A DNA stretch of 64,000 bases from Clostridium sp. (GTDB lineage Bacteria > Bacillota > Clostridia > Clostridiales > Clostridiaceae). The stretch is from the NCBI RefSeq assembly GCF_017888565.1, contig NZ_JAGHFX010000074.1:1-64000 (forward strand). Reading direction: 5' to 3'. Numbering within the stretch: the first letter of the stretch is position 1; each line of letters begins with the position of its first letter. Shown here in pieces: positions 53,573-64,000 of the stretch. A program made the position numbers and the translations under genes. The notes below the pieces were generated by a model. It did not search any database and was not told the origin of the DNA. It worked only from the letters and a program-made list of their open reading frames with translations.

Positions 53573-54325
53573 GTGGATATTCCTAAGGTAGAAGATTTTA
53601 TGGGAAGTATGGTTAGTAAGGAAGTATTAAAAAAGGCAATGGGAGATAGGCCTGAATTTGATATAGTATATGAAGCACTATTAAAGAATAATGAAGTAAA
53701 CTCTTCAAATAATAATAGTGAAGAAAATTCTAATACTTATGTGACTACTGGAGCTGGACAAAGGCTTGAACAAATACCACTTAGAATGAGAAAAGAACCT
53801 ATACAAACAGGTGAATTAATATTAGATGATACAGTAAAAAGAAGTACAACTATTAACATAAATTCTAATGAATCTAATATAGTAGAAATCAATGAAGATT
53901 CTTCAAGTGATGTGGAAAAGATTTATTCTACTGTTGATAAATATTCACAAAAATACGGCGTAGATAGAAACTTGATACTTGCTATAATAAAACAAGAATC
54001 TAATTTTAATCCTAATGCAGTATCATCAGCGGGAGCAAAGGGATTAATGCAATTAATGGATTTTAATTCAGAAGCATATGGAGTGACTAATCCATTTGAT
54101 GTTGATCAAAATATAGAGGCAGGAGTTAAACATATTAAGGATTATTTAAATATGTTTGATGAAGATTTAGAGATGGCACTTATGGCATACAACGGAGGTC
54201 CAGGAACAATGGAAAGAAGAGGAGTAAGGTCACCTAGTGATTTATACAAGATGCCAGAAGAAACTCAAAATTATGTTCCCAAGATATTAGAAAATTATAG
54301 ATATTATAGCAATAAGCAAGATTAG
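53573..54325 (+). CDS. Lytic transglycosylase (SLT family)
   Basis: The 250-residue protein starts at GTG 53573 after CGGAGGGCG. The C-terminal half is a Slt70-like catalytic domain: the glutamate in IIKQESNFNPNAVSSAGAKG, followed by LMQLMD and MALMAYNGGPG. The N-terminal 120 residues are polar and low in complexity and I see no signal peptide. It would cleave the glycan backbone of peptidoglycan. No export signal means the route out is unclear. Confidence 0.88.
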   Translation: MDIPKVEDFMGSMVSKEVLKKAMGDRPEFDIVYEALLKNNEVNSSNNNSEENSNTYVTTGAGQRLEQIPLRMRKEPIQTGELILDDTVKRSTTININSNESNIVEINEDSSSDVEKIYSTVDKYSQKYGVDRNLILAIIKQESNFNPNAVSSAGAKGLMQLMDFNSEAYGVTNPFDVDQNIEAGVKHIKDYLNMFDEDLEMALMAYNGGPGTMERRGVRSPSDLYKMPEETQNYVPKILENYRYYSNKQD

Positions 54326-54391
54326 TGAATGGTAAAAATTATGGGGAAAATTAAGGCAAGCTGAATTTTAATGAAAGAATTAAAAAATGAA

Positions 54392-54433
54392 AGTGGATAT
54401 AATTTTACAAGAGTTATATCCACTATTTTTTAT
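54392..54433 (+). terminator. Terminator after the transglycosylase
   Basis: AGTGGATATAA (54392-54402) pairs with TTATATCCACT (54414-54424), followed by ATTTTTTATT. Confidence 0.85.
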
Positions 54434-54523
54434 TCTTTCATTCCTTTTCCTTGTTTATTTTTGCTTTAAGTAATAAAATAGTGGGTAAAGGCTCAACATA
54501 ATATCAAGAAGGAAGGTGCTTTG

Positions 54524-55240
54524 ATGGAAAGGCTAGATAAGGTTTTATCTAATTTAGGGTATGGAACTAGAAAAGAAATTAAGCAGGCAGTTAGAAAAGG
54601 GCTTGTTGAGGTAAATGGTGAAGTTGCAAAGGATAATGGTATGCAAATTGATCCAGAGGTTGATAAGATTTATGTAAATGGAGAAGAAATATTTTATAGA
54701 AAATACATATATTTAATGATGAATAAACCAGATGGGGTTATATCTGCAACTCATGATAATAGAGATGAAACTGTTATTGATTTATTGGAAATTGAACATC
54801 AAGTATTTGAACCATTTCCTGTAGGAAGATTAGATAAGGATACAGTCGGATTATTATTATTAACTAACGATGGAGAATTAAATCATAGATTAATATCTCC
54901 AAAGTGGAAAGTTGATAAAGTTTATTATGCGAAAATAGATAAGAAGGTTACAGAAGAAGATATTAAGAAATTTAAAAGTGGAATTACTTTAGATGATGGG
55001 TACACATGCAAAGAAGCTAAACTAGAAATCTTAGAGGCTTCAGATAGTGGATCAGAAGTTAGGATTACTATTCAAGAAGGAAAATTCCATCAAGTAAAGA
55101 GAATGTTTGAAGCTGTTGATAAAAAGGTAGTTTATTTAAAAAGAGTTGAATTTGGAACCTTACAACTAGATGAAGACTTAGAAGAGGGCGAATATAGAGA
55201 ATTAACTGAAGAAGAAGTTAGAATTTTAAAAGGCTTTTAA
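54524..55240 (+). CDS. RsuA-family 16S rRNA pseudouridine synthase
   Basis: The 238-residue protein has an S4 RNA-binding domain (ERLDKVLSNLGYGTRKEIK) and a pseudouridine synthase domain with the catalytic Asp in GRLDKDTVGLLLLTNDG, plus QEGKFHQVKRMFEA. RsuA modifies a uridine in 16S rRNA; the RluB/RluE branch is similar, so the target is uncertain. The ATG at 54524 follows GAAGGAAGG; a TTG at 54521 is in frame but less likely. Confidence 0.88.
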   Translation: MERLDKVLSNLGYGTRKEIKQAVRKGLVEVNGEVAKDNGMQIDPEVDKIYVNGEEIFYRKYIYLMMNKPDGVISATHDNRDETVIDLLEIEHQVFEPFPVGRLDKDTVGLLLLTNDGELNHRLISPKWKVDKVYYAKIDKKVTEEDIKKFKSGITLDDGYTCKEAKLEILEASDSGSEVRITIQEGKFHQVKRMFEAVDKKVVYLKRVEFGTLQLDEDLEEGEYRELTEEEVRILKGF

Positions 55241-55311
55241 CGAATGTTTGAATAAAATGAAGGGTTATCATTCATAAAGTATAAACTTTACAATAATATT
55301 TTCAAAATATC

Positions 55312-55340
55312 TTGCATTTTATAAAAAGATGGACTATAAT
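55312..55340 (+). promoter_or_regulatory. Promoter of the candidate small RNA
   Basis: TTGCAT (55312-55317) and TATAAT (55335-55340) are spaced by 17 bases, a good vegetative promoter 72 bases after the preceding stop codon. Confidence 0.65.
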
Positions 55341-55346
55341 ATTTTT

Positions 55347-55434
55347 GCAAGGATAAATAAAAGGAATAAATAGCCCCCTTTTTATTTATTGCTTATTGCT
55401 AAAGCGCAACCTGGCCCCAAGGGTTGCGTTTTTT
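55347..55434 (+). ncRNA. Candidate small RNA, about 88 nt
   Basis: Predicted from the start near 55347 to the terminator T-run. It contains an internal stem (ATAAATAAAAGG at about 55353-55364 with CCTTTTTATTTAT at about 55377-55389). It ends in a GC-rich hairpin (CGCAACC at 55405-55411 with GGTTGCG at 55422-55428) and TTTTTT. No open frame with a ribosome binding site lies in it. It matches no RNA family I know. Confidence 0.5.
55404..55434 (+). terminator. Terminator of the candidate small RNA
   Basis: Stem CGCAACC/GGTTGCG with a ten-base loop is followed directly by six T residues. Confidence 0.8.
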
Positions 55435-55758
55435 GTTTGTTTAAAAACAAATGTAAATGTTTACTAGATATTTAATTTATAAATTGAATAAAAGAAAACA
55501 ATTTCAATTATTATATTAATTTGATATACTTTGATTCAATTTTGCTACTATATATAAATCTTAAAAAAACTTTTTAATAAATATTTCATTAAGTGTAGGT
55601 AATAATACAATTACTTGCAAGAAAAGATTTATTTATAGAAATAAATGAATAATTTTAAATCAAATAGTAGAAATATTGAAGGATTGACGATTATACTACA
55701 AAAGTGTAAAATTATAACAGGTAAAATATTTACACAATAAATTTTAGGGGGAGTCATA

Positions 55759-56580
55759 ATGAACATTATACCATGGTGGCAATATTTGCTTTCAATGACA
55801 GCTTATATTGCTATTTTATATTTATTAGTTGAATTAGCTAGAAAGTACCTTAAAACAACTACTGTTATAGGTGTTTTAGCTATATTTACATTTCCATTAT
55901 GGTTTAAAACTTTTGGAGATAATTGGTTTAGGCTTGGTAAAGTGTTATTAGTTGTCATTCCAACGTGTTTTGTAAACATTTGTAGAATGAGCAACAAGTA
56001 TAAAGGGAAAGGTATAGAAGTTTTAAAGAAAAACTGGGTGTTTTGGGTATTATATGTTGTTCTTTTCTTAAACATATTGGAAGCTTCTATAAAAGACCTT
56101 ACTTTAGGAAATTATTTAAACTTTGCTGCTGGAATATTATGCGCAATAACAATACCACTTCCACCAAAATATTGGAAGTTTGGATCTAAGGAAGGCTGGG
56201 CAGAGTTGATTTGTGATATTCCACTAATGTGGTGTTTATTTTATACTACATGGAATGCAGGATTTGTTTATGCCGAAAATACTGGATATTTTGCAAGCTC
56301 AATATGTATATTAATAGTACCAGAAATTTATTCTTTAATTAGAAAAAGGTCAGATTTATGGTTACATGCTAGAGTTTATACATTAGCAATTCATATTTTT
56401 ATAAGGGCTACCTTTGGAGATATATTTGCCCCAATAATGGGATCAGATGCTTGGAGAAATGAAAGTATAATGCCTATAATAGGAATGTTCAATTTAGCAT
56501 TTGGTATAATATATACAATATGGTGGTTTAAGAAATTAAGTAATGAAAAAAATCAAAACCTAAATACTTTAATTTCTTAA
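55759..56580 (+). CDS. Polytopic membrane protein, DUF5692-like
   Basis: The 273-residue protein has about eight hydrophobic segments and many Trp residues (WWQYLL, FPLWFK, WVFWVLYVV, YTTWNAGFVYAENTGYF). It resembles the DUF5692 family of clostridial integral membrane proteins, from memory only. Function is unknown and neighbours give no hint; it is transcribed alone with a strong terminator after it. AGGGGGAGTC precedes the ATG. Confidence 0.65.
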   Translation: MNIIPWWQYLLSMTAYIAILYLLVELARKYLKTTTVIGVLAIFTFPLWFKTFGDNWFRLGKVLLVVIPTCFVNICRMSNKYKGKGIEVLKKNWVFWVLYVVLFLNILEASIKDLTLGNYLNFAAGILCAITIPLPPKYWKFGSKEGWAELICDIPLMWCLFYTTWNAGFVYAENTGYFASSICILIVPEIYSLIRKRSDLWLHARVYTLAIHIFIRATFGDIFAPIMGSDAWRNESIMPIIGMFNLAFGIIYTIWWFKKLSNEKNQNLNTLIS

Positions 56581-56961
56581 AATTTCTATATTCTGTTATT
56601 AATTTATGTTTAAATTAATAAAAATTAAGTTGAAATAAGTGTGAAAATAGATATACTAGAATTCTAAAATAGTATATCTATTTTGTTTATATAAATAAAA
56701 ATAATAAATTTTTAATGTACATCTATTTAATGCCTTTAGTACTTATATGTTTTAAAAATTTGTTAGTTTTATATTTTATTTTTTCTTCAAGTAGACATAT
56801 ATAAGGCTACGTTGATTTGAATCAAAGTGGGGGAAAAGTAAATTTATATATATCTACTTATATATTTTTTAAATTACTATAATCTAATTAATTCTTTTAG
56901 GCAACAATATAAAAGATATGTATGTTATAATATGTTAGTAATAGGAAAGGAGTCTGTACGG
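56581..56961. other. Gap before pcrA
   Basis: It contains the terminator at 56644-56684 and a TATAAT at 56926-56931 that may serve pcrA, with no clear -35. No gene is seen. Confidence 0.5.
56644..56684 (+). terminator. Terminator of the membrane protein gene
   Basis: AAAATAGATATACTA (56644-56658) pairs perfectly with TAGTATATCTATTTT (56670-56684), followed by GTTTAT. Confidence 0.8.
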
Positions 56962-61250
<4,289 letters not shown>

Positions 61251-61256
61251 AAAGAA

Positions 61257-61544
61257 ATGGATAAATTTAGAGTTAAGGATATTTTTACGATAATATGCAC
61301 CTTAGCTGCAATATCGACAAGTATAATTATTGTCCTTACATTCTTAACAACATATCATTTCATAAATAATATGCCTATATTTAATTCATATCTTTTGTTG
61401 CAGATTGGTATATTTGTAACTATGATATTATGGGCAATAAGATTTTTTCTTTATAGAAAAGGAAGAGAAAGGTATATATATACATCAATAGGTATAATAA
61501 TTTCAATTATAAGTTTATTTTTTGTAACTAATGCAGTAAAATAA
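61257..61544 (+). CDS. Small membrane protein, unknown
   Basis: The 95-residue protein has three hydrophobic segments (about 9-32, 43-62, 73-91) joined by short loops, with a basic loop YRKGRERY. AAAGGAG from the end of ligA precedes the ATG, six bases after the ligA stop, so they share a transcript. I do not recognise the family. Confidence 0.65.
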   Translation: MDKFRVKDIFTIICTLAAISTSIIIVLTFLTTYHFINNMPIFNSYLLLQIGIFVTMILWAIRFFLYRKGRERYIYTSIGIIISIISLFFVTNAVK

Positions 61545-61569
61545 AGTTTGTTAGATAAAATAATTAGGA

Positions 61570-61601
61570 GAAGGAGTAGCATTATAGGTTGCTACTCCTT
61601 C
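61570..61601. terminator. Convergent terminator
   Basis: GAAGGAGTAGCA (61570-61581) pairs perfectly with TGCTACTCCTTC (61590-61601), followed by TTTTTTC. It separates the ligA operon from the minus-strand ATPase. Confidence 0.85.
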
Positions 61602-61624
61602 TTTTTTCATAATAATAATAATTA

Positions 61625-62713
61625 TTATTGAGGGATATATTTTTCAAATTTTTCAATTACTTCATCATAGATTTTATCTAACATTTTAAAATCTATTGCA
61701 TTTATATAATAAGCTTCTAAGTCATCATGAAGTCTATGTGCTTCAGAAATAAAGTATAAAGCCTTATTAGTTAATTCATAAAAGACTTTTTTATCATAAT
61801 CTACATCTTCTTTATTACTTGAAAGTACAGATTTATCACAATAATCCTCAATATTATATACCTTTCCATTGAAAGAGGTTTGACTAATTTCATTTTCTGT
61901 TAATACACATGTAGAAATCTCAGGTATAATAATATGCTCTAGTCTTTCAGGAATAAAAGGATCATGCAGGTATTCCACGAAGTAGCCTTTTTTTTGAGCA
62001 AGTTTACCTATTTCTGTTAAAATAGTAGTTTTGCTAAATCCAGGTCCGCCTTTTAATACAAACTTATGCTTTAGATCAGATGTAAGTTCGTTAGCAAAGG
62101 TGATTATTCCACTAGGTGTAAAAGCTGTTGCAAATAAATGTCTTGCATCACCAAAGCCAGCTTTTTGCTTAATAAATATTTCTTCTTTCAAGCTCTCAGT
62201 TATAGTCACTATTTTACTATAATCTAAAGCTTTGGAGTTTAATTTACTCCAATCATCATGAATAGATTTTGCTGAAAATAGAAATCTATAAGCTCTTTGA
62301 AAGTTGTTGCTAATATTCTTACGAACATCAATAATTTCTCTCTTTTGTAAAGAAAGAACATCAGTGTTAAGGGCAATCCCCATATTAAGAATTTCATCAA
62401 CAGCACCTGGATGAATTGGATCAACCATATGAGGAGAAGTTCCATCAAGGATAGCTAATCCGAGTTCTTTTATAACAATAGCATCTAGAGAGTTACTGTC
62501 AGAAGAGCAGTGATGATATTCTATTGTATATCCTTTATCCTTAAAATGAGTACTCACTTTTTTCATTAAGGAAGATTTTCCTGTACCAGGACCACCTTTC
62601 ATACAGATAATCCTATTTGCATCTTCCTGTGTGAGAATATACTTATAAAAAGAATAAAATCCTTTGTGAGTGTTTCCCCCAGGAAAGAGATGTCTTTCTT
62701 TTGAATGTGTCAA
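61625..62713 (-). CDS. Double P-loop ATPase (PRK06851-like), unknown role
   Basis: The 362-residue protein starts at TTG 62713 (TAGGAGTG upstream). It contains two related halves, each opening with HLFPGGNTHKG- or HLFATAFTPSG-like text and a P-loop. The first loop, CMKGGPGTGKSSLMKK (about residue 37), is canonical. The second, LKGGPGFSKTTILTE (about 223), has Ser where the last Gly normally precedes Lys. Such proteins occur in spore-forming Firmicutes; I know of no established function. A duplicated, partly degenerate NTPase is the likely architecture. Confidence 0.75.
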   Translation of the reverse strand: MTHSKERHLFPGGNTHKGFYSFYKYILTQEDANRIICMKGGPGTGKSSLMKKVSTHFKDKGYTIEYHHCSSDSNSLDAIVIKELGLAILDGTSPHMVDPIHPGAVDEILNMGIALNTDVLSLQKREIIDVRKNISNNFQRAYRFLFSAKSIHDDWSKLNSKALDYSKIVTITESLKEEIFIKQKAGFGDARHLFATAFTPSGIITFANELTSDLKHKFVLKGGPGFSKTTILTEIGKLAQKKGYFVEYLHDPFIPERLEHIIIPEISTCVLTENEISQTSFNGKVYNIEDYCDKSVLSSNKEDVDYDKKVFYELTNKALYFISEAHRLHDDLEAYYINAIDFKMLDKIYDEVIEKFEKYIPQ

Positions 62714-63149
62714 CTATATCACTCCTAAAAATTGTTTTTCATTTAAGCTTTAATAACAATATATGTATTTAAAGGAAAAGTGAAACATCATAATTAAGTT
62801 TTATTTGAGTTGCAATAAAGAGTAGAGATAAGTAAACCATAATTAATTGATAATATTATTCTAGTATTAACTATGCTAACTATACATATTGTGTATAATA
62901 ATTAGCTGACAACTTTTAATTATGCATAAAGTTTTGGTGAATAAAAAGACAAAAAATATTATTAAATATTCTTTTTATAAGTGAAATATGCCTGTTTTTC
63001 TAATGTTTTTATTAAAATACTATAAAAAATAAAAAATATCAAAAAAATATAAAAAAGGTATTGAATAAAAATGAACAATAGGTGTATAATTATACTATCG
63101 TAATTGAAAAAGAAAATGTATATTTAATCATAAAGAGGGGGATTTAATA
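62714..63149. other. Divergent gap before the amino-acid transporter operon
   Basis: It contains an inverted repeat TATACA-TATTG-TGTATA at 62881-62897 and the promoter at 63061-63090. No T-box or known riboswitch motif was seen, and no gene. Confidence 0.5.
63061..63090 (+). promoter_or_regulatory. Promoter of the amino-acid ABC transporter operon
   Basis: TTGAAT (63061-63066) and TATAAT (63085-63090) are 18 bases apart. The -10 lies in the palindrome GTATAATTATAC (63084-63095), which could also bind a repressor. Confidence 0.65.
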
Positions 63150-63962
63150 ATGAAAAAAGGAATTATAAAGAAGATATTAGCTGTAACAATTGTTGGGGTT
63201 ATGGGATTAGGTTTAATAAGCTGCGGAGCAAAAAAGGATAAGCTATCAACAATAAAAGAATCTGGAAAATTAGTAGTAGGTTTAAGTGCTGATTATGCAC
63301 CATATGAATTTCATATTTTAGATGAAAATGGACAAGATCAAATAGTTGGATTTGATGTTGATATAGCAAAAGAAATAGCAAAAGACCTTGGAGTAGAATT
63401 AGAACTACAAGATATGAATTTTGAAAATTTAGTAGCTGGAGTTTCTTCTGGCAAGATTGATTTAGCTATATCAGGAATGACACCGGATGAAGAAAGAAAA
63501 AAAGCAATAGATTTTTCAGAGATATATTATGTAGCTGAACACGGGATGTTAGTAAGAGCAGAAGATAAAGATAAGTATAAAACTTTTGAAGATTTAAAAG
63601 GACAAAAAGTAGGAGCACAAATGGGTGCTATTCAAGCAGAAATTGCAGAAGAAAAAATTCCAGAAGCAGATCTTCAATTACTTTCAAATGTTAATGATTT
63701 AGTGCTTGCTTTAAAAGGTGGAAAAATTGAAGCTTTAGTAGTAGAGTTACCAGTTGCAGAAATGATAGTTAAAAATAATCCAGAACTTATAATAGCAGAA
63801 GAAAAAGTTAAAGATGCTGAAGGTGGATCAGCAGTTGGAATTCAAAAGAATCAAGAAGCTTTAGTTGAACAAATAAATTCAACAATTAATAGAATTAAAG
63901 AAGAAAATTTATTGGATCAGTTTATTATCGAAGCAAATAAATTAGCAGAAAAGCAAAATTAG
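63150..63962 (+). CDS. Amino-acid ABC transporter substrate-binding lipoprotein
   Basis: The 270-residue protein has a lipoprotein signal with lipobox LISC (Cys25) and a family 3 solute-binding fold: KLVVGLSADYAPYEF, VGFDVDIAKEIAKDLG, the ligand-binding SGMTPDEERKKAIDFS stretch, and GAQMGAIQAEIA. These bind polar amino acids such as arginine, histidine or glutamine; which one cannot be told. AAAGAGGGGGA precedes the ATG. A permease gene begins 18 bases after its stop. Confidence 0.93.
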   Translation: MKKGIIKKILAVTIVGVMGLGLISCGAKKDKLSTIKESGKLVVGLSADYAPYEFHILDENGQDQIVGFDVDIAKEIAKDLGVELELQDMNFENLVAGVSSGKIDLAISGMTPDEERKKAIDFSEIYYVAEHGMLVRAEDKDKYKTFEDLKGQKVGAQMGAIQAEIAEEKIPEADLQLLSNVNDLVLALKGGKIEALVVELPVAEMIVKNNPELIIAEEKVKDAEGGSAVGIQKNQEALVEQINSTINRIKEENLLDQFIIEANKLAEKQN

Positions 63963-63979
63963 TAAGGGGAGTGTAAGCT

Positions 63980-64000
63980 TTGTCATTAGATTTTAGTGTA
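63980..64000 (+). CDS. Amino-acid ABC transporter permease, start only (partial)
   Basis: AAGGGGAGTG precedes a TTG at 63980 that reads LSLDFSV to the window end, similar to the usual first residues of HisM/GlnP-type permeases. Position after the binding protein supports it; only seven codons are visible. Confidence 0.5.

Larger units (their letters stand above)
55241..55758. other. Long gap holding a candidate small RNA
   Basis: Besides the promoter-terminator unit at 55312-55434 the remaining 320 bases are AT-rich and show no gene. The downstream gene has AGGGGGAGTC before its ATG. Confidence 0.5.

Noticed and set aside
62714..63149. T-box or other amino-acid riboswitch ahead of the ABC transporter
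   Set aside because: No T-box core motif or specifier hairpin is recognisable; only a promoter and small palindromes are seen.

Overview
The window is AT-rich DNA with strong GGAGG-type ribosome binding sites, AGA/ATA-rich codon use, a guanine riboswitch ahead of guaB, a Gram-positive type IV pilus cluster, an LPXTG surface enzyme and a sporulation-type promoter. Together these point to a spore-forming Clostridium sensu stricto. The glycan-directed genes (a GH110 enzyme with sortase anchor, two PTS/phosphoglycosidase pairs) suggest a gut- or mucosa-associated species. This is inference; no rRNA is present to name it.

Layout. 1-480: non-coding DNA with a promoter-terminator unit, joined abruptly to the last third of pilB. 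479-12668: type IV pilus cluster, all on +: truncated pilB, pilC, pilA, pilM, pilN, pilO, three minor-pilin-like genes (one very large) and a secreted von Willebrand A protein in the place a PilY1 tip adhesin would have. 13149-21195: complete kdpFABC potassium pump and its kdpDE two-component system. 21431-24367 (-): GH1 phospho-beta-glucosidase and beta-glucoside PTS EIIBC. 24600-28152: guanine riboswitch, guaB, guaA.

28245-37463 looks like accessory DNA. A divergent RpiR regulator sits beside a YdjC-type deacetylase, a PTS EIICB and a GH4 phosphoglycosidase, with codon use unlike the neighbours. Next come a decayed MerR regulator, an iron alcohol dehydrogenase, a cyclase-family hydrolase and a broken GPH-type transporter. 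37678-38424 (-) holds a bizarre Cys/Lys/His/Asp repeat protein behind a good match to a sigma-K promoter, so it is probably a spore surface protein. Then gltS, a GNAT acetyltransferase, a 59-residue protein, a phage-type amidase, and a 2036-residue, LPXTG-anchored GH110 alpha-galactosidase-like protein.

48793-64000 is mostly housekeeping: an ABC-F gene remnant, pgi, a YaiI/YqxD protein, a seven-repeat Ig-like protein with a lytic transglycosylase, an RsuA-type pseudouridine synthase, a candidate small RNA, a membrane protein, pcrA, ligA, a double P-loop ATPase and the start of an amino-acid ABC transporter operon. Short palindromic repeats and recurring terminator hairpins are scattered through the intergenic DNA.

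The most interesting items are the VWA protein with its oversized minor pilin in a pilus cluster whose pilB is cut, the Cys/Lys/His/Asp repeat protein, the sealed promoter-terminator units at 97-237 and 55312-55434, and the GH4/YdjC/PTS island.
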